The notes under the pieces were generated by a model. That model was not told the DNA's origin. It worked only from the letters and a program-made list of their open reading frames with translations, and made no database searches. A program made the position numbers and the translations under genes. Positions 8,769 to 17,582 of a stretch of DNA of 63,326 bases are shown here, in pieces. Source of the DNA: a gamma proteobacterium symbiont of Stewartia floridana (GTDB taxonomy: Bacteria; Pseudomonadota; Gammaproteobacteria; Chromatiales; Chromatiaceae); the NCBI GenBank assembly GCA_003676145.1, contig NAUB01000013.1, positions 1-63,326 on the forward strand. The letters are read 5' to 3'. Within the stretch, counting starts at the first letter, position 1; every line of letters begins with the position of its first letter.

Positions 8769-9871
8769 GATTTCTTATCCAAGTCGTCAATGGTAACAGT
8801 TTCATGTTTTGCAGCCGCTTTCGCCCGTGTACTGCGATTGAGTGCACCAGCAGCGGCACCGAGTGCCACACCGGCACCCACAACATAGCCAGTCTTCCTG
8901 GTGAGATCGCTATCGGGAATGGAGAGTGCATTGTAAAAACCGCCTGCATCCCAAAAGTCGGGTTCGGAACAACCCAGACAGCCATGGCCCGATTCAACCG
9001 GCCAGCTGGTGCCCTGATTCCATTTCGCCGTGGCACAGGCGTTGTAGGTCATAGGCCCCTTGCAGCCCAGTCTGAACAGACACCAACCCTTACGCGCCCC
9101 TTCATCGTCGAATGTCTCGGCAAACAGGCCTTTGTCATAGAAAGGCCGACGATAACATCGATCATGAATGCTCTGCCCGAAGAACACCATCGGGCGCCCC
9201 AGAGCATCCAGTTCCGGTAGTGAACCAAAGGTCAGGAAGTGGGCCAACACCCCGGTAATGACCGTCGGGATCGGTGGACAACCGGATACATTGACCACCG
9301 GCTTATCCTTGATGATCTCGCCCACGGAGACCGCTCCGGTGGGATTTGGATTGGCATGTGGCAGGCCACCGAATGCCGCGCAACTGCCGACCGCAACCAC
9401 TGCTGCGGCACCAGCCACAGTCTCTTCAAGCATCTGCAGATTACTGATGCCGGCAATCGCCGAGTAGCCCGGGTTGGCCAATGGAATGGAGCCATCGACA
9501 ACCACGATGTACTTGCCTTCATTCTCATGCATGGCCGCTTCTCTGGCCGCTTCTGCGGCATCACCTGAAGCAACCTGCAAGGTGTGGTGATAATCGAGCG
9601 AGATATGGTCGAATATCAGGTTTTCCACACTTGGGGAGTGGCTGCGGGTGAGAGACTCGGTACAACCGGTACACTCCTGAAACGATAGCCAGATAACCGA
9701 TGGGCGTCTTGCCTTCTCCAGGGCCTGCGCAACCGCAGGAACCATGTTTGGAGGCAGTGCCATCATCGATGCGGTGGCGGCGCAGTATTTCAGAAACCCC
9801 CGCCTTGAGACCCCTTGTTGACGTAGGCTTTCGCCCAATGTCATAGAGAGTTTTTTTCGATCATCAGCCAT
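8765..9871 (-). CDS. hynS: [NiFe] hydrogenase small subunit, Tat-exported
   Basis: This is the small subunit, 368 residues, carrying the three iron-sulfur clusters that wire the Ni-Fe site to the outside. A twin-arginine signal (RRGFLK, Arg23-Arg24) is followed by a hydrophobic stretch. The proximal-cluster ECTGC (Cys67, Cys70), GSCAAFGG and SGCPP, and the C-terminal HDRCYRRPFYD, CLFRLGCKG and CLGCSEPDFW cysteines are all present. A C-terminal hydrophobic helix (about 325-350) can anchor it in the membrane. The ATG at 9871 is chosen over an in-frame TTG at 9895 because TAGGAG lies just before it. First structural gene of the hynS-isp1-isp2-hynL unit. Confidence 0.95.
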   Translation of the reverse strand: MADDRKKLSMTLGESLRQQGVSRRGFLKYCAATASMMALPPNMVPAVAQALEKARRPSVIWLSFQECTGCTESLTRSHSPSVENLIFDHISLDYHHTLQVASGDAAEAAREAAMHENEGKYIVVVDGSIPLANPGYSAIAGISNLQMLEETVAGAAAVVAVGSCAAFGGLPHANPNPTGAVSVGEIIKDKPVVNVSGCPPIPTVITGVLAHFLTFGSLPELDALGRPMVFFGQSIHDRCYRRPFYDKGLFAETFDDEGARKGWCLFRLGCKGPMTYNACATAKWNQGTSWPVESGHGCLGCSEPDFWDAGGFYNALSIPDSDLTRKTGYVVGAGVALGAAAGALNRSTRAKAAAKHETVTIDDLDKKS

Positions 9872-9904
9872 CACAACTCCTACCGCTTCGATCAAGATGC
9901 GGAC

Positions 9905-10321
9905 TTAATGCTCTTCTAACTGTGCTGCTAGCCGGTCTATGGCATCAACGATATCTTCCTGCTGTGAGAATACGATTTGAGGGACAGAGCCGATCTCTAT
10001 CTGCAACGCGACACGTTCGCCCTCGGCATTCCGGTGATCGACAATCCAGACTCCGGAAAAAGCCGTCTCCCAGATGGTGCTTTCACCCAACGCGTCCATC
10101 GTCATATTGATCTCACCCCGACCCAGCAGGCGCAACAGTTCCTCTTCATCACCCGGGCCAAACGGCAGTGATCGTAAATCGATACAACTCTGTTCGCCTT
10201 CGGTGGAGAAACGCTGCAGGGCGTGGAGGATTTCGTGCAAGATGGGGAGTGCGTTCCCATGGCTGGCTTGAATGCCTTCGGGAGACTCAACTTTTATGGC
10301 GATGTCCTGGAGTCGCTGCAT
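9905..10321 (-). CDS. Short HupH/HyaF-like hydrogenase maturation protein
   Basis: This 138-residue protein matches the C-terminal domain of HupH/HyaF: LPFGPGDEEELLRLLGRGE, then a GESTIWETAFSGVWIVDHR core and an EIGSVPQIV segment. HupH/HyaF proteins are known to assist small-subunit or iron-sulfur assembly of exported uptake hydrogenases and are usually about twice this length. This version has a different, shorter N-terminal region (about 1-45). It lies 33 bp upstream of hynS on the same strand, which supports a role in assembling HynS. No frameshift remnant of the missing N-terminal domain is visible upstream. Confidence 0.78.
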   Translation of the reverse strand: MQRLQDIAIKVESPEGIQASHGNALPILHEILHALQRFSTEGEQSCIDLRSLPFGPGDEEELLRLLGRGEINMTMDALGESTIWETAFSGVWIVDHRNAEGERVALQIEIGSVPQIVFSQQEDIVDAIDRLAAQLEEH

Positions 10322-10445
10322 CAGGAAAGCCCTAAATATTCACTTATAGAAAGAATATCACCTATTTCTGATACAGGTGCTGATCTGGATCATCAATGGG
10401 ACATTAAAGGACCTGAATATTATGTGAAGATTAAATAAAATCCTG
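10322..10445. promoter_or_regulatory. Gap before the hydrogenase structural operon with a small dyad
   Basis: This 124-bp AT-rich gap separates the maturation-protease gene from the hupH-like/hynS operon and could hold a promoter for the latter on the minus strand. It contains the dyad TGATCTGGATCA (10381-10392). This resembles, but does not match, an FNR site (TTGATnnnnATCAA). No convincing sigma-54 -24/-12 pair was seen. Confidence 0.3.
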
Positions 10446-10925
10446 TTATGAAAAAATTCTCCACTCTTTAAGTATGGAAATAATCTCTTCGATGCCCTGA
10501 TCAACCGTTGGCGCAACAGCATCACTCAGGGACTCACCCCAATCCAGCTCCTTCGGTTCAATGCCGACCAGGCAACGTTCTGCCGGTAGGGTTTCGGATA
10601 AACGAGCGATGTCCAATAAATCCCCAAGGCTGACTTCGTGAACACTCGAGCGGTTGCCACTCAGGTAACGATCCATCGCTTCGTTACGAAATACCTGAAG
10701 TGAACCGGGAGGCTGTTTCATGCGCGCCGCATCCACCACGATCAAGCCATCCGCATCGGCAATGGGTTCTGCCAGTGTAAAGCTCAGTGTGCCACCATCC
10801 ATGTAGGTAACCCCAGGAATATCCCCGGTTTTCTGTTGCATGGCAGTCACCAGATGGATACCAATACCCTCATCACTGAGCAGGGTATTTCCAATGCCCA
10901 GAATTAAAACACGCTCTATAGTCAT
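10446..10925 (-). CDS. hynD: Hydrogenase maturation endopeptidase (HyaD/HupD type)
   Basis: This is a protein of about 159 residues with the HyaD/HybD fold signature: LGIGNTLLSDEGIGIH near the N-terminus carrying the nickel-probing acidic residue, then YMDGGTLSF and IVVDAARM. It cleaves the C-terminal peptide of the large subunit after Ni insertion; HynL here has the matching DPCIACAVH-plus-15 tail. The frame runs upstream to 10988, but ATG at 10925 gives the standard family N-terminus (MTIERVLILGIGN). The gene is divergent from hypCABD across about 240 bp. The symbol is given by analogy to Thiocapsa. Confidence 0.9.
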   Translation of the reverse strand: MTIERVLILGIGNTLLSDEGIGIHLVTAMQQKTGDIPGVTYMDGGTLSFTLAEPIADADGLIVVDAARMKQPPGSLQVFRNEAMDRYLSGNRSSVHEVSLGDLLDIARLSETLPAERCLVGIEPKELDWGESLSDAVAPTVDQGIEEIISILKEWRIFS

Positions 10926-11169
10926 ACGCTCAGCCCTGAAATTCACCGAGTTATTGTGCTTGATCAACATTCTACCTTGAAGCGACACCTGACTCCCTGC
11001 GAGAATAACTTTAAGGGAACTTGGAGTGATATGTCACGCCCGTTTCACCGTCATCCTGGCAGCCACCCGGATGATTTAGATGTCAGGCTCGGTAAACACA
11101 AATCCATCAACTCCCTTTGGACCTCTGACCAGGCCCAGACTTAAATCACCTCACCAGGCAGGTTACACC

Positions 11170-11412
11170 ATGTGTCTTGGCATACCCATGCAGATAAAAG
11201 AGATTGATGGCTTTACCGCACGCTGTGAAGCCAAAGGGGTTGAAAGGGAGGTCAGCCTGTTCATGTTACAGCATGAGGAGTTGGCTGCGGATGACTTCGT
11301 GGTGGTACATGTGGGCTATGCAATACAGAAGGTCTCCCCTCAGGAGGCCCAATCCGCCTGGGAAATCTATGACGAGATGTTAACCAAAATGGATCCGCCA
11401 ACTGATGCATGA
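11170..11412 (+). CDS. hypC: Hydrogenase assembly chaperone HypC
   Basis: This 80-residue chaperone begins with the diagnostic MCLGIPMQI; Cys2 is the residue that binds the Fe(CN)2CO precursor and the large subunit. The frame is open further upstream, but this ATG is fixed by the family requirement for Cys at position 2. It overlaps hypA by 8 bp and heads the plus-strand hypCABD operon divergent from the maturation protease. It could also be called hupF or hybG, the paralogues dedicated to one large subunit. Confidence 0.95.
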   Translation: MCLGIPMQIKEIDGFTARCEAKGVEREVSLFMLQHEELAADDFVVVHVGYAIQKVSPQEAQSAWEIYDEMLTKMDPPTDA

Positions 11413-11752
11413 GCTGTCGGTTTGTCAGTCCATGCTCAGGCAAGTGGAAGAGATCGCCCAGCGCGAACAGGCAACCTCTGTAGAGCGTATCGTAATTCAG
11501 ATCGGACCACTCTCCGGGGTGGTTCCTGAGTTGTTGCAACAGGCCTTCACCATAGCAAGATGCGGAACCAGGGCCGAGGCGGCGGAACTGGTGACCCAGA
11601 CTCAGCCGGTGCGGGTTCATTGTCTACAATGTGGTTATGATTCCGATGCCCAGGCCAATCGCCTGCTGTGTGCTGAGTGTGGAGACTATCGCACCCGCCT
11701 GATCAGTGGTGACGAACTGCTGTTGGCCAGTGTTGAACTGACAAGAAACTAA
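11405..11752 (+). CDS. hypA: Hydrogenase nickel-insertion protein HypA
   Basis: This 115-residue protein has the MHELSVC start, whose His2 is the known nickel ligand, and a zinc site made by Cys73, Cys76, Cys89 and Cys92 (CLQCG and CAECG). With HypB it delivers nickel to the large subunit. It starts inside hypC (8-bp overlap) and ends 18 bp before hypB. Length is normal for the family. Confidence 0.95.
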   Translation: MHELSVCQSMLRQVEEIAQREQATSVERIVIQIGPLSGVVPELLQQAFTIARCGTRAEAAELVTQTQPVRVHCLQCGYDSDAQANRLLCAECGDYRTRLISGDELLLASVELTRN

Positions 11753-11770
11753 CTTGGGAGTAGCTGTAAG

Positions 11771-12544
11771 ATGTGTGACACCTGTGGATGTAATGTTACC
11801 CATGGCAACCGTCATCTGATCGAGGAAGGTGGCAAGCACGCGCATACTTCCGATGACCATGTCGCGATCGAGGTATTGGAGAATCTGCTGAGCGAAAACG
11901 ACCATCAGGCGGCACACAACCGAGAGCACTTCGAAAGACATGGTGTGTTGGCGATCAATCTGATGTCGTCCCCGGGCAGCGGCAAGACCCGTCTTCTGGA
12001 ACGCACCATCGATCACCTCAAGGAGCGCTACAAAATCGGTGTCATCGAGGGAGACCTGGAGACTGAAAACGACGCCCAGCGCATCCGAGACAAAGGCGTA
12101 CCGGCCGTTCAGATAACCACCGGCACCGCCTGTCACCTGGATGCCCACATGATCCACCAGGCCTTGCACCAGACCCCGCTCGATGAGCTGGACCTGCTGT
12201 TTATTGAAAACGTGGGAAATCTGGTCTGTCCGGCAAGCTTCGACCTGGGACAGCACCTCAATGTCACCCTGTTATCGGTAACCGAAGGGGATGACAAACC
12301 GGCCAAATACCCGGTGATCTTCCGTGCAGCGGATCACGTTCTGATCACCAAATCGGACCTGCTCCCCCTGCTGGATGATTTCGACCCGGACAACGCCGGC
12401 CAGTCACTGCAACAACTGGCTTACAAAAACCCGATCACGCTGGTTTCAGCAAAATCGGATCAGGGAATGGATGAGTGGCTCGACTGGCTGGAAGCGCAGC
12501 TAAACCAGGCAAGCGCAACAGAACCGACAACAGCATCAGTCTGA
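11771..12544 (+). CDS. hypB: Hydrogenase nickel-incorporation GTPase HypB
   Basis: This 257-residue GTPase starts with the high-affinity metal motif CDTCGC (Cys2, Cys5, Cys7), followed by only a modest histidine content, so it is not the long His-rich nickel-storage form. The G-domain has the P-loop SSPGSGKT (66-73), EGDLETENDA, ENVGNLVCP and the specificity motif TKSD. GTP hydrolysis drives nickel transfer through HypA to the hydrogenase large subunit. Spaced 18 bp after hypA and 21 bp before hypD. Confidence 0.96.
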   Translation: MCDTCGCNVTHGNRHLIEEGGKHAHTSDDHVAIEVLENLLSENDHQAAHNREHFERHGVLAINLMSSPGSGKTRLLERTIDHLKERYKIGVIEGDLETENDAQRIRDKGVPAVQITTGTACHLDAHMIHQALHQTPLDELDLLFIENVGNLVCPASFDLGQHLNVTLLSVTEGDDKPAKYPVIFRAADHVLITKSDLLPLLDDFDPDNAGQSLQQLAYKNPITLVSAKSDQGMDEWLDWLEAQLNQASATEPTTASV

Positions 12545-12565
12545 AGGCGCAGGTTCGATCCAAAA

Positions 12566-13657
12566 ATGTCTCTGAGCGCAAAAGAGTGGCTGACACAGCT
12601 CCGCCAGCTTCCCTTATCTGATCGTTTCAGAATCATGAATGTCTGTGGTGGACACGAACGTTCCATCACACAGGCGGGGCTGCGCGGCGCCCTGCCCCCA
12701 CAGATCGAACTCATCCCCGGCCCAGGCTGCCCGGTTTGTGTCTGCCCGGAGGAGGATATCTATCAGGCAATACAGCTGGCCCTCAACGAAGAGATCACCC
12801 TGCTCGCCTTTGGTGATATGTTGCGGGTTCCTGTAAACGTCAGTAAACAGGAGCCACGCTCCCTCGATCAAGCCCATGGGGCCGGCGCCGACATCCGCCC
12901 AATCGCTTCGCCAATCGAGGCGCTGAAGCTGGCGAAATCGGAACCCAACCGGGCATTTGTCTTCTTCGCCGCAGGATTTGAGACAACCACCGCACCGGTT
13001 GCCGCTCTGCTGGTGGAAGGTATCCCGGACAACCTCTCGATCCTGCTCTCCGGTCGCCTGACCTGGCCTGCCGTCTCCATGCTTTTGGAGTCCGATACCC
13101 CCGGCTTCGATGCGCTGGTCGCGCCAGGGCATGTGGCTACGGTGATGGGACCTGAGGAATGGCAGTTTGTCGTCGACAAGCATCAGCTACCGGCCGCCAT
13201 CGCCGGATTCACCAGCGATAGCCTGCTGGCGGCAACCTACTCGGTCTGCCGTCAAGCCCTGGAAGATCGGCGTTTTCTCGACAACTGTTACCCGCAGCTT
13301 GTCAAACCCGAGGGAAATCTCAGCGCAAGAGCACATTTGAGCACCGCCCTGAAGGTTGTCGATGCCAATTGGCGGGGCATCGGCACCATACCCCGATCGG
13401 GTTTTGCATTGCACGACGACTACGCCCGATGGGATGCCAGACTCCGCTATCCCGAGTATGAAAAAGCCGACCGCAAACGGGCCGGTGAGATGCCGGCGGG
13501 TTGTGATTGTGCTCAGGTGGTATTGGGTAAAAAGTATCCCAATCAGTGCAAACTCTATGGTACTGCCTGTCTACCACGCAGCCCGGTTGGACCCTGTATG
13601 GTTTCGGATGAAGGCGCTTGCCGGATCTGGTGGAGTGGCGGTGTAAGACCGGAATAG
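12566..13657 (+). CDS. hypD: Hydrogenase Fe-ligand assembly scaffold HypD
   Basis: This 363-residue iron-sulfur scaffold builds the Fe(CN)2CO unit with HypC. The family motifs are NVCGGHE (Cys27), GPGCPVCVCP (Cys55, Cys58, Cys60), GFETTTAPVA and C-terminal cysteines (GCDCAQV, NQCKLYGTAC, GPCMVSDEGACR) that bind the 4Fe-4S cluster. Length and both ends are complete. It ends the operon; hypE, which normally follows, is not present, and hypF is also missing from the window. These must lie elsewhere if the hydrogenase is functional. Confidence 0.95.
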   Translation: MSLSAKEWLTQLRQLPLSDRFRIMNVCGGHERSITQAGLRGALPPQIELIPGPGCPVCVCPEEDIYQAIQLALNEEITLLAFGDMLRVPVNVSKQEPRSLDQAHGAGADIRPIASPIEALKLAKSEPNRAFVFFAAGFETTTAPVAALLVEGIPDNLSILLSGRLTWPAVSMLLESDTPGFDALVAPGHVATVMGPEEWQFVVDKHQLPAAIAGFTSDSLLAATYSVCRQALEDRRFLDNCYPQLVKPEGNLSARAHLSTALKVVDANWRGIGTIPRSGFALHDDYARWDARLRYPEYEKADRKRAGEMPAGCDCAQVVLGKKYPNQCKLYGTACLPRSPVGPCMVSDEGACRIWWSGGVRPE

Positions 13658-14093
13658 TCAGTCGAGAGAGATTATCCGGCCTGAGCAACCCTGCAATTCT
13701 GAACGTCAGGCATGGTGCTGCTCTGGAGAGAGCGTGTGCAATCATCCAGCAGACGTAATCACACCAATTTGCGTTAATCTTCTGATTCCGTTCCGCAGAT
13801 AGGATCCGCTTAGACTTTCGGTTCGGGTTCAAGTTATCACTGAAGGATACTACTTGCTGCGGCCACTCTGCGGGAGGTATCGATGCAGAGGGTCCAGACA
13901 TCAATCCGCCCGGGAAATGGTGAAATTTGGTTAAAAAACACGCTTGGAAAGGAACGGCCAAACCAATTCCAACTCCCTGATTACACACTTATTCCTGCAG
14001 TCCAACACGGTTGTTACCGCTACCAATGAAACTCGCCCCATGAAATATGGGTCTATACTTTAACTATTACATACTATTTTACTAGGTTTTAGT
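13658..14093. other. Noncoding spacer between hypD and the fad operon
   Basis: These 436 bp hold no supportable gene; the long minus-strand frame here (up to 13988) continues antisense into hypD and has no family features. The last 60 bp are AT-rich, and TATACT at about 14056 is a possible -10 for the plus-strand fad operon, without a good -35 element. No strong terminator for hypD was found. Confidence 0.5.
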
Positions 14094-15044
14094 ATGCGCA
14101 GAATCGGGCAGAAGATCATGCAATGGATCGCTGAGTGGCTGACCAAAGAGGGTCCGCCCTCCTCTTCCCCTTTGTGCGATTTCAACCGGCTCACTTATGA
14201 ACTTCGGCCAGGTGATGTGTTGCTGGTCGAGGGGCGCAGTCGTGTCAGCAATGTCATCAAGAGCATTACCCAAAGTACCTGGACCCACTCTGCCCTCTAT
14301 ATCGGCAGAATCTACGATATCCGGGATCCCGATCTGCAACAGCGGGTAAGGATGGCCTACAAGGGTGATCTGAATGAGCAACTGATGGTCGAGGCTCTGC
14401 TCGGTGAGGGCACCATCATTGCACCTGTCTCAAAATATCGCCGCGACCACCTGCGGATCTGTCGCCCAACCGGGTTGGAGCCGGAAGATGCCCACAAGGT
14501 GGTGGCGCATTCAATCAAGCACATCGGAACGGATTATGATGTCCGACACCTGCTGGATCTGGCGCGGTTTTTCTTTCCCTGGGGCTTCTTACCGAGACGC
14601 TGGCGATCCAGTCTGTTCGAACACAATGCCGGTATGCCGACCCGGACAGTCTGCTCCTCCATGCTCGCCTCGGCGTTCAATCGGGTCAATTTTCCGATCC
14701 TGCCATTCATCGATCGTGACGATGATGGCAGTCTGCGCTTCTTCAAGCGCAATCCCAGACTCTTCACACCAAAGGATTTCGACTACTCCCCCTATTTCGA
14801 CATCATCAAGTATCCGTTTCTGGGATTGGATGATCTGGGTGTCTATCGCCGGCTGCCCTGGTGTGACGATGACATTCTCTACAATGACGACGAACGGGCC
14901 TTTGTGGCGGCAACCCGAGGTGAAACAGTGAGCCGGGTGGATGAGCGCACTGTTTTCTCGTTCACCAGAAAGAGTAAAGAAAAAGCAGATCCCATTGACG
15001 ACAACACGCCCTCCGTTCCCAACACCACCGTTAAGGGAGGCTGA
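14094..15044 (+). CDS. YiiX/YebB-like permuted NlpC/P60 cysteine hydrolase
   Basis: This 316-residue protein belongs to the permuted papain-like (NlpC/P60, YiiX/YebB) group: an early LRPGDVLLVEG segment, the likely catalytic histidine in STWTHSALYIG, and the likely nucleophilic cysteine in TRTVCSSMLASAF. This superfamily includes amidases, peptidases and LRAT-like acyltransferases or lipases. There is no clear signal peptide. It lies 3 bp upstream of fadE and appears to be the first gene of a beta-oxidation operon, which suggests action on acyl lipids or acyl-thioesters rather than cell wall. That substrate is inferred. The C-terminal 60 residues are polar and probably flexible. Confidence 0.75.
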   Translation: MRRIGQKIMQWIAEWLTKEGPPSSSPLCDFNRLTYELRPGDVLLVEGRSRVSNVIKSITQSTWTHSALYIGRIYDIRDPDLQQRVRMAYKGDLNEQLMVEALLGEGTIIAPVSKYRRDHLRICRPTGLEPEDAHKVVAHSIKHIGTDYDVRHLLDLARFFFPWGFLPRRWRSSLFEHNAGMPTRTVCSSMLASAFNRVNFPILPFIDRDDDGSLRFFKRNPRLFTPKDFDYSPYFDIIKYPFLGLDDLGVYRRLPWCDDDILYNDDERAFVAATRGETVSRVDERTVFSFTRKSKEKADPIDDNTPSVPNTTVKGG

Positions 15045-15047
15045 CCG

Positions 15048-17531
15048 ATGACGCTTCTAGGACTGATACTCTTATTGATGACTTTCTGGGGGCTGGCCTA
15101 TGGCTCAGCGCGAGCCATCGTCTGGATCATCACCCCACCGGTGCTACTGGTCGCCCTGAATTTGGCCGGGTTGGTTACACCGCTCGGATCCCTGCTGGTC
15201 ATCCTGCCTTATGCGGCTGCGCTGTTCTTCTATCTGATGCCTGAACAACGCAAGCAGTGGATCAGCAAACCACTCCTCGCCGCCTTCCGCAGTGTCATGC
15301 CCGCCATGTCACAAACAGAAAAAGAGGCCCTGAATGCGGGTAATGTCTGGTGGGACGGTGCGCTCTTTTCCGGGCAACCCAACTGGCAGGATCTGCTGCA
15401 TCAACCTGCCTGCCAACTGGATCAACGGGAACAGGCATTTATCGATGGTCCGGTTGAGGAACTCTGCAAAATGCTCGATGACTGGCAGATCACCCATGAA
15501 GACAAGGATCTGTCACCACGTATCTGGGAGTTCATCAAATCCTCTGGAATGTTCGGCATGATCATTCCTGAAAGTTATGGAGGATTGGGTTTTTCCGCCT
15601 ATGCCCATTCACAAGTCGTGTTGAAGGTTGCCAGTCGCAGTATCACTGCAGCTGTCACCATCATGGTGCCCAACTCCCTTGGACCTGCCAAACTGCTGTT
15701 GCAATATGGAACCCAGGAGCAGAAAGACCGTTATCTGCATAAACTCGCCAGCGGGGAAGAGATACCCTGCTTCGCACTCACCAGCCCCAAAGCAGGCAGC
15801 GATGCGGGAGCGATTCCTGATAACGGCGTCGTCACCTATGGCAACTTTCAGGGCAAGGAGGTACTGGGAATTCGCCTGAACTTTGAAAAGCGCTACATCA
15901 CACTGGCCCCCATCGCGACCCTGATCGGTCTGGCGTTTAAACTGGAAGATCCTGAACGCCTGCTGAGTGACAATCCACTACCCGGTATTACCGTTGCCCT
16001 GGTACCGAGAGAGACCACCGGGATCAAGATCGGTAAACGGCATATGCCTTTGGATATCCCTTTCCAGAACGGTCCGATCTATGGTCGTGATGTCTTCATA
16101 CCCATCGATTGGGTGATGGGAGGTGCTGAAGGCGCTGGTCAGGGCTGGCGGATGTTGATGGATTCACTCTCTGAAGGCCGCGGAATCTCCCTGCCCGCAC
16201 TCTCTACCGGTGCAGGAAAAACAGCCAGCCGTTATACCGGAGCCTATGCGGCAGTTCGCAGCCAGTTCAACCAGCCCATCGGTCATTTCGAAGGGGTTGA
16301 GGAGGCTCTGGCCAGAATCGGCGGACTCACCTACCAGATGGATGCCGCACGCAAACTGACACTGAGTGCTCTGGATAGCGGTGAGACCCCATCGGTGATC
16401 TCTGCGATCGTCAAATACCATCTGACCGAGCGCTATCGTCAGGTGATCAATGACGCCATGGATATCCAGGGGGGCAGTGGCATCTGTCTTGGACCTGATA
16501 ATCTGTTTGGCCGGGCCTATCAGGCGATTCCCATCGGCATCACCGTGGAAGGCGCCAATATTCTCACCCGCAGCATGATCATCTTTGGCCAGGGTGCAAT
16601 TCGCGCCCATCCATTTGTGCTCAAGGAGTTTGAGGCAGCGGAGAATCCTGATCAGCAGGCTGGACTGACACAGTTCGACAGTGCACTGTTTGGTCACATC
16701 GGATTTGTTGTTACCAATTTTGCCAGAACCCTATGGCTCGGCCTGACCCACGGGCGTCTATCTGAAAGTCCAAAGCGTGGCCCGATGCGCCGCTACTTCC
16801 AACGACTCAACTGGATGTCAGCCTCCTTTGCACTGACCACCGATCTTGCCCTGATGACCCTGGGTGGTTCTTTGAAGCGAAAAGAGCGATTGTCTGCACG
16901 GCTGGGGGATATCCTGAGTAACCTCTACATTGCCAGCGCCTGCCTGAAGCGATTTGTTGAAGAGGGCGAGAAACCAGAGGATGTACCGCTGATGCAGTGG
17001 GCAATGGATGATTCACTCTATCGTATACAGCATGCCTTACGAGGACTGTTGCGTAACATGCCTGTGAGACCTTTGGCCTGGGTAATGCGGGTCTTGATAT
17101 TCCCAACCGGTCTTCCTTTCCATAAACCCACCGACCGTTTGGACCACCAGGTGGCCCGCACCCTGCTCTCCCCAGGTGAAGCGCGTGACCGTCTGACCCA
17201 TGGCGTTTTCACCGATGACGATCCACAGCAACGTATCGGTCAGCTTGAGCAGGCGATGCATGCCGTTGCAAAGGCAATCCCCCTGGAAAGGACCCTGAAA
17301 CGGGCCAAACGGGCTGGACAGCTGCATGCGCGTGAGTTGCCGGAATTGATCAAGGAAGCGATCAAGCTGGGAATCCTGAGTGAGTCCGACAAGAGTCTGC
17401 TGGCAGAAGCGGAACGCTTGCGTAGCCAGGTCATTGAAGTGAATGCCTTTGAAAAGTTGATGCCAACTGGTTCAGGCTCTGCGAAACAGCAATCAAAGGT
17501 ATCAACAATCAATAAATTGGGTGCAGCCTGA
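15048..17531 (+). CDS. fadE: Acyl-CoA dehydrogenase, FadE type
   Basis: This 827-residue flavoenzyme catalyses the first beta-oxidation step, acyl-CoA to enoyl-CoA. It has two hydrophobic N-terminal helices (about 1-65), then the acyl-CoA dehydrogenase core with GMIIPESYGGLGFSAYAHS, CFALTSPKAGSDAGA and DIQGGSGICLGPDNL, and the long C-terminal extension found in E. coli FadE (814 residues). A GGGAGG ribosome-binding element precedes ATG 15048. It sits between the YiiX-like gene and the thiolase, in the same direction. The N-terminal helices suggest it is membrane-bound and close to the electron-transfer flavoprotein/quinone system. Confidence 0.95.
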   Translation: MTLLGLILLLMTFWGLAYGSARAIVWIITPPVLLVALNLAGLVTPLGSLLVILPYAAALFFYLMPEQRKQWISKPLLAAFRSVMPAMSQTEKEALNAGNVWWDGALFSGQPNWQDLLHQPACQLDQREQAFIDGPVEELCKMLDDWQITHEDKDLSPRIWEFIKSSGMFGMIIPESYGGLGFSAYAHSQVVLKVASRSITAAVTIMVPNSLGPAKLLLQYGTQEQKDRYLHKLASGEEIPCFALTSPKAGSDAGAIPDNGVVTYGNFQGKEVLGIRLNFEKRYITLAPIATLIGLAFKLEDPERLLSDNPLPGITVALVPRETTGIKIGKRHMPLDIPFQNGPIYGRDVFIPIDWVMGGAEGAGQGWRMLMDSLSEGRGISLPALSTGAGKTASRYTGAYAAVRSQFNQPIGHFEGVEEALARIGGLTYQMDAARKLTLSALDSGETPSVISAIVKYHLTERYRQVINDAMDIQGGSGICLGPDNLFGRAYQAIPIGITVEGANILTRSMIIFGQGAIRAHPFVLKEFEAAENPDQQAGLTQFDSALFGHIGFVVTNFARTLWLGLTHGRLSESPKRGPMRRYFQRLNWMSASFALTTDLALMTLGGSLKRKERLSARLGDILSNLYIASACLKRFVEEGEKPEDVPLMQWAMDDSLYRIQHALRGLLRNMPVRPLAWVMRVLIFPTGLPFHKPTDRLDHQVARTLLSPGEARDRLTHGVFTDDDPQQRIGQLEQAMHAVAKAIPLERTLKRAKRAGQLHARELPELIKEAIKLGILSESDKSLLAEAERLRSQVIEVNAFEKLMPTGSGSAKQQSKVSTINKLGAA

Positions 17532-17582
17532 AACGTCATTCGGCGGCATGCACCCTGATCACAGCTGGAGTGAGGAACCACC

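Noticed and set aside
10381-10392. FNR binding site before the hydrogenase operon
   Set aside because: TGATCTGGATCA has a 2-base centre, while FNR needs TTGAT-N4-ATCAA, so it was kept only as an unassigned dyad.
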